64,000 nt of DNA from Myxococcales bacterium (GTDB lineage: Bacteria; Myxococcota_A; Polyangia; Polyangiales; Polyangiaceae). Position numbers and translations under genes: made by a program. The notes beneath the pieces are model-generated. The model did no database searches, had not been told where the DNA came from, and saw only the letters and a list, made by a program, of their open reading frames with translations. Positions within the stretch are counted from its first letter, which is position 1. Each line of letters starts with the position of its first letter. Positions 18,873 through 27,927 of the stretch are shown piece after piece. The stretch is from positions 1-64,000 of the forward strand of contig CANJCO010000002.1 in the NCBI GenBank assembly GCA_947473045.1. Direction: 5' to 3'.

Positions 18873-21800
18873 CTACTGGGCGAGCCAGTCGCTCGCGAGC
18901 TCGAGCGTACGCGCGTGGTCCACGAGGTTGCTCAGAAAGCTCGCTCGCCACTCAGGCGAAAGATTGGCTGCGCGCCGCAGCAGCGCCTCACGCGCGATGC
19001 CGATCGCGGTGCGGGCCTCGTCCGTCCTGCCGAGGGCGTGCAGAGCCCGCGCGCGGGTCAGACGCGCGACTGCCTCGTATTGTCCGCCCGTCTCGTGGTC
19101 GAATCTCGACAGGGCTTCGAGTGAATTGGCGAGCGCACCTTCGGCGTCGCCCTGGTCGAGGCTCGCTGCAGCGATGAGCGCGCTTGCGTCTGCTTTGCGC
19201 TGATTGTCGCCGGGCTCGTCCGCGGCGGCTCGCGCGAGCAGCAGCGACTGATGGCAGTCGCCCTCGAGGCGGCAGATCTCGCTTAGGGCGAGCCGCGCGC
19301 GCGCCGCCGGCGCAGCACCTCCCATGGCCATGAACGTACCGATCGCGCGCTGCGCCAACCGGCGACCTTCGCCGAGCTCTCCTGCCTGAGCGAGCGCGAG
19401 GCCCAGGTTCATCGCGGTCGCGGCGACGCCGACTTGCAAGCCGAGCGCTTCGACCTCGGCGAGGCAGGTTCGCAGGGTCGACACCCCCTCGGGCGACCCG
19501 AGGCGAACGAGTGTGCTGCCGAGATTGGAGCGCACTCGGGCCGCCGCGTGCCTGTGTCCGGAAGTCGTGAACGACGCGAGCGCCTCCCGCTGATGGGCGA
19601 CCGCGCCGGACAGGTCCTGCTCGCCCAGCATCGCGAGCATTCCGAGGGAGCTGTACAGATGCCCGCGCACGACCGGGTTGCCTTGCTCCGCGCGCGCGAG
19701 CGGCTCGACCGTGATGAGCAGCGCTTTGGCGTCTCCCGGGCGTCTTGCGGAGATGAACGCGTCGATCGCCCGCAGCGCCGCCACGATCGCCGCGGCGGAT
19801 GGCGCACGTGTGAGCGCCAGTTCGTCGGTGAGCGCCTGCCGACCCCAGTCGCCCGAAGCATCTTCGGCCGTCCATGCCGACGCCTGAACCGCGAGCGCCG
19901 CGGCCATGCAGCGGGCGCTCGTCCCCATTGTAAGGCAGGCCAGAGCGTCGGTCGCGCGGTCGTGAGCCTCGGCGAAATCGCCCGCCCAGACGGCGGCCTC
20001 GCACGCGATCAGCAGCAAGCCCCCCTGCATGTCACCCTCCGGGGCGCACGAAAGGCCTCGGCGCGCGAGGGCCGTTGCGCCTTCGAAATCGGAGTTCACG
20101 AGCGCCGATTCGGCCGCTCGGCGCCACTGACTCAGGGCCTGCTTGCGCTCTTCGCCGCGCTCGTAGTGCTCCGCGAGCGTCGCCGCCTCGGCCTCTCCGC
20201 GCGCCTCGAGCCACGCGCCCGCGAGGCGATGCCCGACCACCCGGTCCGCGTCTACGAGCGAGGTATAGGCCGCTTCGCGGACGAGCCCGTGCCGGAACTC
20301 GAACAGTATCTCGTCGCTGCCGGAGTTTTCGCGAACGGGCGCGATGAACTCTCTTTCGGCCAACAACTCGAACGCGGTCGCCACAGCCGCTGCGTCGCCC
20401 ACTTCGCCGATGAGGCTCGCGACGCCGTCCGCGTAGAACCGCTCACCGAAGATGCTCGCCGCGCGCAGCGCTCTCCGCACGTTTCTCGGCAGGGCTTCGA
20501 GGCGCGTCTGAACGGTCGCGAGCACACTCTCCGGAAACGAAGCCGCCGCATTGAGCGCAGTCGCACGCACCATCTCTTCGAGGAAGAACGGGTTGCCGTC
20601 GGCGCGGTCCACGAGCGCGCTCACGATCTCGTCGCTCGCCGTCGCTCCCAGAAGCTCGCGCACGAGTCGTTCGCTGGCGCGGCGGGGCAGTGGCCCAAGG
20701 CGCACATGGTACGGGTTTCGCTCTGAAAAAACGCGCGGATGGGTGTCGGCCAACTCAGGTCGCGCGAGTCCGACGATCGCGACCCGCGTCTCGCCAGCCG
20801 TACGCGCGAGGTGGTCGATCGCCATCAGGCTGGCCCGATCGCACCAGTGGAGGTCTTCGAGCATCATCAGCAGCGGGCGCGCCGCTGCTTCCGCCAACGC
20901 GATTTCTTCAAACGCTCTGCGGATCTGGTCCGCCACGCCGCTCTGCGCCGCCCGCGCGGCGGCCAGCTGCGGATCGGCATCGTCGGGCATCGCGGCGTCG
21001 ACGAGCTCGCACAGAAATGCGGCGACCCGGCCCCGGTCGCGCGGCGCGATTCGTTCATCGACGTAGTCGCGGATGCGCCGCTGACGAAGCTGGGTGGCGT
21101 CTGCGTCCCGAACGTGGGCGACCGACCTGATGAGCTGCGACAGCACGCTGAAAGCGGCTCCCGAGCGCATCGCGTCGGCGCGCGTGCGCCACACGGTGAG
21201 GGCCGGGTGGGAGGTCTTAACCCGCTGCTCCAACTCAGCCGCGAGGCGCGATTTTCCCCCTCCGGGCGCGGCGCTCACGATCGCCACGAGCGATCGCGAC
21301 TCCTCGAAGCTCGCCGCGACCATCCCCAAAAGCGCCTCGAGTTCGCGTTCGCGGCCGACGAAAGGGCTCACGCGACCGAGCACCGTTCGGGTGCCGTCGC
21401 CGTTTTGTCGGGCGCTGCGAAGCATGGGGCCGCGGGCGGTTGCGGTGACATCGAAGCGCCCCTCGATGAGGCGCGCGGTCACGTCGTCGATCGCCACCAG
21501 GTTGCGCGCGGGATGGTCCGCTTCGTTGCGCGCTCCGCTCACGATCGCGGCCGCCCGCTTGAACACGTCGCCCTCGATCTCCGCGTGCCCGTCGCCCGAA
21601 TCGTCGCGGAGCACTCCGCTGCCCGTGGCCAGGGCTATCGGTGCGCCCGGCATCGCGGCGCGAACCACGAGCGCGCACTGCGCAGCGCGACCAGCAACGT
21701 CGATCGCGTAGCCCTGACCTTCGAACGCGACCACCAACGATCCGTCGACGAGCAGCTCGCACCGCGCTGCAAATTGCGCTGTCGCGGCGCGCAGCTGAGC

Positions 21801-22796
21801 GAGCCGGGCGCCGCGGTCGATGGCGGAATCGACGTCCCACTCCGCCGTCGCGTCGTCGCCGGTACCCGTAAAAATGATGCTGAGCACGCGTCGCTCTTCG
21901 AGCGTGAGCCCCTTGCGCACCCGCCCGTTGCGCTTGCGCGTTACGTCGTCGCCGCAGGTCGGCTCGAGCAGCTGAAGCGCGCGTGTCACCTCGCGCGCGT
22001 CTGAGGGTCGCGCTTCGCGATCGTTGGCGAGCATGCGCGCCACGAGCGCCTCGAGCTCCGGCGGCACTCCCGTCACGAACTCACTGACGAGCGGTGCCGA
22101 GCCGAGCAGGATCTTCGACAGCAGCTCGAGTGAGTCGCTGCCCTCGAACGGCGTGCGGCCGGTCAAGCACTTGAAAAGCACGCACCCGAGCGAATACACG
22201 TCGGCGCGCGCGTCCAGATCGCGCGACGCCCGCGCTTGCTCCGGCGCCATGTAGGCCGGCGTCCCGAGCGCGAGGTTGGTCTTCGTCAGCGAGAGGTCTT
22301 CCGTCCGCGCCACGCCGAAATCGAGCAAGACGGCGCCGTCGATGCGGTTGCCTCCGAGCATGATGTTACTCGGCTTCACGTCGCGGTGGATGACGCCCCG
22401 CGCGTGGGCTTCGCCGAGCGCGTCGGCGACGTGCATCGCGAGCCTGGCGCTTTCGCGAACGCCGAGGGGCGCGCGTTTCAACCGCTGCCCGAGCGTTTCT
22501 CCGTCGATCCATGAAAGCGCAAGAAAGGCGAGCCCCTCAGGACTCGTCCCGGTCGCGAGGCACCGCACGATGCGCGGGTGTTGCATCGCACCGAGGGCGG
22601 CCCCCTCCGCGGAAAGTCGGAGCGACAAGTCCTCGTTCGCGACGCGGAGCACTTTCACAGCGACGCGCTCGTTCGTCTGCAGGTCGCGGGCGCGGTAGAC
22701 CGTGCCCATCCCGCCTTCTCCGGCGACGGCTTCGAGCGCGAATCGCCCGGCGAATACGGAGCCCGCAACCAGCGTCACGAAGCGCGGCCCCGGCAA
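18873..22796 (-). CDS. Ser/Thr protein kinase fused to degenerate cyclase-like domain, AAA/NACHT-like ATPase and TPR-like repeats
   Basis: GEGGMGTVYRARD, VIHRDVKPSNIML, DFGVAR, GTPAYMAPEQ; 'RVLSIIFTGTGDDA...' cyclase-like region; 'PFVGRERELEALL...SAAPGGGKSRLAAEL' Walker A; helical C-terminal repeats. Confidence 0.9.
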   Translation of the reverse strand: MPGPRFVTLVAGSVFAGRFALEAVAGEGGMGTVYRARDLQTNERVAVKVLRVANEDLSLRLSAEGAALGAMQHPRIVRCLATGTSPEGLAFLALSWIDGETLGQRLKRAPLGVRESARLAMHVADALGEAHARGVIHRDVKPSNIMLGGNRIDGAVLLDFGVARTEDLSLTKTNLALGTPAYMAPEQARASRDLDARADVYSLGCVLFKCLTGRTPFEGSDSLELLSKILLGSAPLVSEFVTGVPPELEALVARMLANDREARPSDAREVTRALQLLEPTCGDDVTRKRNGRVRKGLTLEERRVLSIIFTGTGDDATAEWDVDSAIDRGARLAQLRAATAQFAARCELLVDGSLVVAFEGQGYAIDVAGRAAQCALVVRAAMPGAPIALATGSGVLRDDSGDGHAEIEGDVFKRAAAIVSGARNEADHPARNLVAIDDVTARLIEGRFDVTATARGPMLRSARQNGDGTRTVLGRVSPFVGRERELEALLGMVAASFEESRSLVAIVSAAPGGGKSRLAAELEQRVKTSHPALTVWRTRADAMRSGAAFSVLSQLIRSVAHVRDADATQLRQRRIRDYVDERIAPRDRGRVAAFLCELVDAAMPDDADPQLAAARAAQSGVADQIRRAFEEIALAEAAARPLLMMLEDLHWCDRASLMAIDHLARTAGETRVAIVGLARPELADTHPRVFSERNPYHVRLGPLPRRASERLVRELLGATASDEIVSALVDRADGNPFFLEEMVRATALNAAASFPESVLATVQTRLEALPRNVRRALRAASIFGERFYADGVASLIGEVGDAAAVATAFELLAEREFIAPVRENSGSDEILFEFRHGLVREAAYTSLVDADRVVGHRLAGAWLEARGEAEAATLAEHYERGEERKQALSQWRRAAESALVNSDFEGATALARRGLSCAPEGDMQGGLLLIACEAAVWAGDFAEAHDRATDALACLTMGTSARCMAAALAVQASAWTAEDASGDWGRQALTDELALTRAPSAAAIVAALRAIDAFISARRPGDAKALLITVEPLARAEQGNPVVRGHLYSSLGMLAMLGEQDLSGAVAHQREALASFTTSGHRHAAARVRSNLGSTLVRLGSPEGVSTLRTCLAEVEALGLQVGVAATAMNLGLALAQAGELGEGRRLAQRAIGTFMAMGGAAPAARARLALSEICRLEGDCHQSLLLARAAADEPGDNQRKADASALIAAASLDQGDAEGALANSLEALSRFDHETGGQYEAVARLTRARALHALGRTDEARTAIGIAREALLRRAANLSPEWRASFLSNLVDHARTLELASDWLAQ

Positions 22797-22906
22797 AGTG
22801 CGATTCGGCAGTCGCGGCCCATGAGCGGCTGATCGTACACTACGGCGCGCTCGTTTTCATCGTAGCAACCTTCGCCCGCTTCAGCCGAGAGGTCCGCGGA
22901 GGTCAC

Positions 22907-23710
22907 ATGGAAAACGGTATCACGAGGCAGAGGTTCAGCGACGCGCAGCTTCAGGAGCTGCATGCCGCCGGCGGCGATCAGTGGGGCAGCGGTCAGGTCA
23001 TGGCGAAGGCGGGGCTCGACGCAGGTCTCAAGCCCACCGTGATTCGCGGCGACGATGAAAGCTACGACGAGCTCGTCGCGAAGTCGAAGGGCGCCGGGCA
23101 CAGCGCCAGCGGCATTGTTGGCGGCTCGCTGCACGCTGGCGAGGTCGCGGCCGACGTCGCGGCGGTTCACGCGCTCGAGGCGGGCGCGTCGGCGATCGCG
23201 TTCGCTATCATCGCTCCTGCCGCGGGGGCGATCGCCGAGGTCGTTCACCTGCGCGAGGCGAACGTCCACGGGCAGGAGCTGGCGCGCGCGATCGGCCGCG
23301 ATGAGGCGCACGTGGCGATGCTTGCGCAGCTGCAATTGCCTGAGTCGTTCCGCGCCGCAGAGCTCGCGAAATATCCAGAAGCGGGTATGGGCTACCAGTC
23401 CGCCGCGCAAAAGATGACGAGCTTTCTCTCAGGCACCGACCGCCTGCTCGCCGCATCGCTGCAAGTGCAGTGCGATCGCGGCTCCCACGCTGCGATTGAG
23501 GCACGTACGTCCGGGTTGTCGCCGGAGGGATTTCTGTCGTTGCACCCCGAGATCGCGAAGCGCTGTGCAGGTGACGCGGCCTTCAAGGCGGGCTTCGACG
23601 CGGCGGTGTGGGCGGGCGCTCGAGGCGGGGAGACGTCGGCGAATTTCGAGGCGAATCTCGCGGCGAGAGACGCAGCGTACGCGCGCGCGAGCATTTCAGT
23701 TCGTGGCTGA
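22907..23710 (+). CDS. Hypothetical protein with central Gly/Ala hydrophobic segment
   Basis: Complete ORF MENGITRQRFSDAQLQELHAAGGDQ...; 'ASAIAFAIIAPAAGAIAEVV'; no family recognised. Confidence 0.55.
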   Translation: MENGITRQRFSDAQLQELHAAGGDQWGSGQVMAKAGLDAGLKPTVIRGDDESYDELVAKSKGAGHSASGIVGGSLHAGEVAADVAAVHALEAGASAIAFAIIAPAAGAIAEVVHLREANVHGQELARAIGRDEAHVAMLAQLQLPESFRAAELAKYPEAGMGYQSAAQKMTSFLSGTDRLLAASLQVQCDRGSHAAIEARTSGLSPEGFLSLHPEIAKRCAGDAAFKAGFDAAVWAGARGGETSANFEANLAARDAAYARASISVRG

Positions 23711-23711
23711 T

Positions 23712-24353
23712 ATGCAGGCGTCCCGCTCTCGCGCCCGAGCGCCGCTAGTCTTCGGCATCTCGGGCGTCGCTATCCTGGCGGCGCCGCTCGCGCTCAGCGC
23801 GTCTGTCACGGCGCAGTTGGCTGCCGGGTGCGCGGCGCTGCTCATCGCGACGGGCGCGGCAGGGCTGGCTGTGGCAGCGCTGTCGGAAGCCATCGCCGAT
23901 CGCGCCCGGAACCACCGCTTCGCTCGCGCCCGGCAGCTTGCGCTGACGCCGGCGATCGACCCATCGCTGATCGAGCCGCCGACGTTCGGCTATCGCACGA
24001 TGCGAGCGATTCCGCCTGCCCGGCCGGTCGTCGTGCACGCGCGCCTTCGGCCTGCGCGATGGGCGCTCGCAGCGCTCTCGGCGGCTGCGCTAAGCGCTGC
24101 GCTGCTGTGGACCGCCGTGCCGTCGACCGCCGGTCCCGCGGTTCTGGCCCTCGCCCTCGGCGTCGCCTCCGCTTGCGCGATCGGCCTGTTGTCGGCTCTG
24201 CTTCCCGACGTGCGTGCGCTTTCTCCGGAAGGTCGCTCCCGCCGCGTCGTCGCGCTCGAGCGTCGCGTCTGCGAACTCGAACGTGTCGCGGCCTCCGATT
24301 TCGAGGCTTCGCCCGAAGGCTGCGCGTCTCAAGAAAATAATCTGCGCGCGTGA
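23712..24353 (+). CDS. Hypothetical multi-TM membrane protein
   Basis: Four hydrophobic segments in two pairs; starts directly after the previous stop. Confidence 0.5.
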   Translation: MQASRSRARAPLVFGISGVAILAAPLALSASVTAQLAAGCAALLIATGAAGLAVAALSEAIADRARNHRFARARQLALTPAIDPSLIEPPTFGYRTMRAIPPARPVVVHARLRPARWALAALSAAALSAALLWTAVPSTAGPAVLALALGVASACAIGLLSALLPDVRALSPEGRSRRVVALERRVCELERVAASDFEASPEGCASQENNLRA

Positions 24354-24356
24354 GGC

Positions 24357-25541
24357 ATGCAATGGCAGCGTGATGCGGTGCGTTCTTCAGTAGTGACACG
24401 ATGGCGCTGGACGCGGCGGGCAGTGATCGGTGCGATCTTCGTTGCGCTGATTGCTTACGGGACCGTATCGCGGCACGTCCGCGCGGCGTCCCTCATGGTT
24501 CGATTTTCGTCGCGCGAAGCGTCGCCGCGCGTCGCAACGATCGGTGAATGCGCCGTCGACGAGCTCGCGACCGAGCTGCAGTTGTCCGGCGGTGAACACA
24601 CCCGCGCCCGCGTCTACACGCCGCGTGGGGTCGCCGGTCCGCCGGGAATCGTGCTGCTCCATGGCGTGCACCGGCTCGGCGTCGACGAGCCGCGCCTGCA
24701 GCGCTTCGCGCGCGCGATCGCCTCCTCGGGGGTGGTCGTCTACACGCCGGAGCTCGCCGAGCTTCGCGACTATCGCGTCGACCTGCGCTCGACCGAAACG
24801 ATCGGACGAGCCGCCCAGGAGCTCTCGCGGCGGGTAGGTCGAATGAGCGTAGGCGTCATGGGGATGTCATTTGCGGGCGGCCTGTCGCTGCTCACAGCGG
24901 CCGATCCAGCCTGGGCCAGCGACATCTCGTTCGTCGTCGGCGTTGGCGCGCACGACGACCTCGGGCGCGTATCGCGCTTCTTCGCGACCGACGCGATCGA
25001 CGAGCCAAACGGAAAAAGCCTCCGGATGCACGCCCACGACTACGGCGCGCTGGTGCTCGTCTACGCGCACATCGATCATCTTTTCTTGCCCGACGATGCC
25101 GCGATCGCCAAAGAGGCGATCCGTCTGTGGCTATGGGAAGACCCTGGCGGAGCCCGCAAGTCGGCCGAGCGCCTCTCGCCGGCGGGGCGGGAGAAAATGG
25201 CGCTCCTGTTCGATCATCGCGAAGATCTGCTGGCGGCCGATTTGCTCGCGATCGCTCGAGACTCGGCCGCAGAGATGGCGCGCGTCTCACCCCACGGAAA
25301 CCTCTCCGGTCTGCGCGCGAACGTCTATTTGCTTCACGGCGCAGGCGACACGGTGATCCCGCCTTCCGAGACGCGATGGCTCGCCCGCGACGCTCCCGAA
25401 GGCAGCGTCAAGGCGGCGCTGGTGTCGAGCGCCATTCAGCACGTCGAAATTCACGGCGAGCCGTCGGCGCGTCAGCGGTGGGAGCTCGTGCACTTCATGG
25501 CGCTCGTCCTTGGCGAATGCGACGCCGAGGTCGCGCGCTAG
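24357..25541 (+). CDS. Membrane-anchored alpha/beta hydrolase-like protein
   Basis: N-terminal TM; 'GIVLLHGVHRLG', nucleophile-elbow-like 'GVMGMSFAGGLSLL', late 'HGAGDTVIPPSE'. Confidence 0.65.
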   Translation: MQWQRDAVRSSVVTRWRWTRRAVIGAIFVALIAYGTVSRHVRAASLMVRFSSREASPRVATIGECAVDELATELQLSGGEHTRARVYTPRGVAGPPGIVLLHGVHRLGVDEPRLQRFARAIASSGVVVYTPELAELRDYRVDLRSTETIGRAAQELSRRVGRMSVGVMGMSFAGGLSLLTAADPAWASDISFVVGVGAHDDLGRVSRFFATDAIDEPNGKSLRMHAHDYGALVLVYAHIDHLFLPDDAAIAKEAIRLWLWEDPGGARKSAERLSPAGREKMALLFDHREDLLAADLLAIARDSAAEMARVSPHGNLSGLRANVYLLHGAGDTVIPPSETRWLARDAPEGSVKAALVSSAIQHVEIHGEPSARQRWELVHFMALVLGECDAEVAR

Positions 25542-25563
25542 CAGGCCGTTGAAGCAGCGGCCG
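25538..25563 (-). repeat. Dispersed repeat, partial copy D (terminal hairpin only)
   Basis: ctagcaggccgttgaagcagcggcc matches the terminal hairpin of copies A-C; contains the TAG stop of the upstream hydrolase gene. Confidence 0.75.
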
Positions 25564-25612
25564 CCCGACGAAATGGATGACCGTCGCGTGCGCCCGTGCT
25601 TGAGTTAGACGC

Positions 25613-27691
25613 ATGCCTAGCTTCACTCCCGCATCTTCGTGGCTGCTTTGGATCGGTCTCGCCGGCGCTGCCGTCACGCCCGCGCTCGCGGCGTGCGGAG
25701 ACAGCGATCCGGTGCCATCGGATCCGGGATCCACGATCGACGCGGGGGCTGACCCTGACAGCGGCGACCCGTTCCACACCGGCAGCAAAACGCTCCTGAC
25801 AGTAGGCGTCGACCCTGCGTCTGCAGCGATCGAGATCCTCAACGGCGCGGCGGTCACGAAGTCGTTCACGGCGGTCGGCCATTACTCCGACGGCTCTTCG
25901 CAGCCGCTCGTCGCGGACGTCGCGTGGAGCGCCGATCAACCTGCAGTCGGACAGGTCGACGCCGCTGGCGTTTTTACGCCGACCGGAAAAACAGGCGGGC
26001 TCGTCACCATCACTGCGACCTACAAGGGATTGAAGGCGTCTGGCAGCCTCGCAGTCAAGCTGCACGACACGCAAAATCCATCGAATGTAGCCGCCTCGGT
26101 TCAGTCGAAGCTCAAGTCGGCAGTCACGCCGGACGCCAAGGTCACTTGGTCGTATCCATACGATAAAACCGTGTTTCCGCGCGGACTCGGTGCGTCTACA
26201 TTGATGTGGAGCGGAACCGCCAAAGACGACGTATTTTACATTCATCTGTCGTCTCCCTATTTCGAGCTCGAGACGTTCGCGAGCGCGGCTCCGCCGTCCC
26301 GGTTCGCCTTTCCCGATGACGAATGGGCAAAATTCGTTGACTCGACCACAGGCCACGCCGACCTCGTCGTCGACCGGTGGGACGGCGCGACGGCGACCCA
26401 AATCGCGCGCCACGCGTGGACGATCGCTCCCGCGTCGCTTCGTGGCACCGTCTACTACTGGGCCAACAACACGGGCCGCATCATGCGCATCAAGCCTGGA
26501 GCCAAGTCGCCGGACGACTTTTCGCAGGGCGTGATTCCCGCCGGAGGCTGCACGATGACATGCCACGCCGTGAGCGCCGATGGGTCGACGCTCATCTCGG
26601 GCGGCGGAACGTTCGGCGGAAGCTACGATCTCAAAGCCAACGCCACCGTGAAGTCGCTCGGAGGCGATTGGAACCAGAACCCACAATGGTACAACACCCA
26701 GTGGATGGCTCCGGCCATTTCTCCCACCGGAGCGTACCTGCTCACGAATGCGATGGGAGCCGCGCTGTCGGTCGCAGTTGGAGGTCCGGCCAACTTTCTC
26801 GGACTCTACGATTCCAAGACCGGCGCTAAAATTCCCAACAGTGGTGTTGATGGGTTGAACCCGGCAATGCCGGCGTGGTCGCCCGACGGCAGCAAGTTGG
26901 TGTGGGTCGCCGCAGGAACACCGACGTCGTGGGGCGAAAGTTGGATTAATCCCGACCTCGGCAATCTGCAGGTCGCGTCGTTCTCCGACAAAGCAAACCC
27001 GATGACCGGAGCGCCGGTCGACCTCGTGCAGGCGGGCAGCGATCCGGCTCGGCGCATCGTTTGGCCGACAGTGTCCCCCGACGGAAACTGGATTGTCTAT
27101 GCCCGCGCGCGCTCCGCCGACACGCGGGGCGGTCCGAGCGACCTCTTCATGGCGAACGCGGCGACGCCCGGATCCGAGGTGCGACTCGCTCAGGTTGATG
27201 GCGATGGCTATCCCTTCGCAGCCGGCGCACGCGATCTCGCGGCCAACTACGAGCCCACCTTTGCTCCCGTCGCCGCAGGTGGCTACTTCTGGTTCGTATT
27301 TACCAGTCGCCGCACCTACGGAAACATACTGACCGGCGCCCCCGACGTCACGAAGCAGCTCTGGATCGCAGCGGTCGACCAGAACCCGAAGCCGGGGCAG
27401 GACGCGAGCCATCCCGCGTTTATTCTGTCGGGCCAGGCGGCGGATTCGCTGAACATGCGCGGCTACTTCGCGCTCGACCCCTGCAAGGCCGACGGACAAA
27501 GCTGTCAGGGTGGAACCGACTGCTGCGGGGGCTACTGCGATCCGTCTCCCGATGGCGGCGCCCCGGTGTGCGGTCCGAAGCAGGGATGTTCGAAGAACGG
27601 CGACAAGTGCGACGTCAGCGGCGACTGCTGCAACGCTGGCGCCGGCGTGACGTGCATCAATCACGTCTGCAGCGAGCCCACTCCCAACTAA
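25613..27691 (+). CDS. Secreted protein with Big2-like and TolB/WD40-like regions and C-terminal Cys-rich knottin-like modules
   Basis: Signal-like N-terminus ...PALAACGDSD; 'VTITATYKGLKASGSLAV' (Big2-like); 'NPAMPAWSPDGSKLVWVA', 'WPTVSPDGNWIVYAR' (TolB-like); CX6CX5CC tail. Confidence 0.7.
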   Translation: MPSFTPASSWLLWIGLAGAAVTPALAACGDSDPVPSDPGSTIDAGADPDSGDPFHTGSKTLLTVGVDPASAAIEILNGAAVTKSFTAVGHYSDGSSQPLVADVAWSADQPAVGQVDAAGVFTPTGKTGGLVTITATYKGLKASGSLAVKLHDTQNPSNVAASVQSKLKSAVTPDAKVTWSYPYDKTVFPRGLGASTLMWSGTAKDDVFYIHLSSPYFELETFASAAPPSRFAFPDDEWAKFVDSTTGHADLVVDRWDGATATQIARHAWTIAPASLRGTVYYWANNTGRIMRIKPGAKSPDDFSQGVIPAGGCTMTCHAVSADGSTLISGGGTFGGSYDLKANATVKSLGGDWNQNPQWYNTQWMAPAISPTGAYLLTNAMGAALSVAVGGPANFLGLYDSKTGAKIPNSGVDGLNPAMPAWSPDGSKLVWVAAGTPTSWGESWINPDLGNLQVASFSDKANPMTGAPVDLVQAGSDPARRIVWPTVSPDGNWIVYARARSADTRGGPSDLFMANAATPGSEVRLAQVDGDGYPFAAGARDLAANYEPTFAPVAAGGYFWFVFTSRRTYGNILTGAPDVTKQLWIAAVDQNPKPGQDASHPAFILSGQAADSLNMRGYFALDPCKADGQSCQGGTDCCGGYCDPSPDGGAPVCGPKQGCSKNGDKCDVSGDCCNAGAGVTCINHVCSEPTPN

Positions 27692-27806
27692 CAGGCCGTT
27701 GAAGCAGCGGCCTGCTAGCTGTTCATCTCAGGGAGGTATGCACCTCCCCGCCCCACGCAATTGGCTTCGCCAATTCCGAACAGGGTGTTTTTCGACCGCC
27801 CTGCTA
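27690..27806 (-). repeat. Dispersed repeat, copy C (internally deleted)
   Basis: Reverse complement CTAGCAGGGCGGTCGAAAAACACCCTG...GGAATTGGCGAAGCCAATTGCGTGGGGCGGGGAGGTGCATACCTCCCTGAGATGAACAGCTAGCAGGCCGCTGCTTCAACGGCCTGTTAG aligns with copies A and B. Confidence 0.85.
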
Positions 27807-27862
27807 GCGTCCTGCCAGGACATCTGGCGAACGGGTTGGGAGGGGGAGGGGGCCGGCGAGCT
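27807..27862 (+). repeat. Degenerate partial copy C' of the dispersed repeat, head-to-head with copy C
   Basis: gtCCTGCCAGGAcatcTGGCGAAcgggttgggagggggagggggCCGGCGAg parallels CCCTGCCAGGAATTGGCGAAGCCAATTGGGTGGGGTGGGGACCGGCGA of copy A. Confidence 0.5.
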
Positions 27863-27927
27863 GCGCGCGAGCGTGCGGATGCCGATTTTCCGTGGGCCGA
27901 TCGGGACGCGAAATGTTACCGTGGAGC

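Noticed and set aside
25538-27664. 708-aa ORF antisense to the TolB/knottin-tailed protein
   Set aside because: Shadow ORF in GC-rich DNA; composition biased to Arg/Val/Gly with no recognisable motif.
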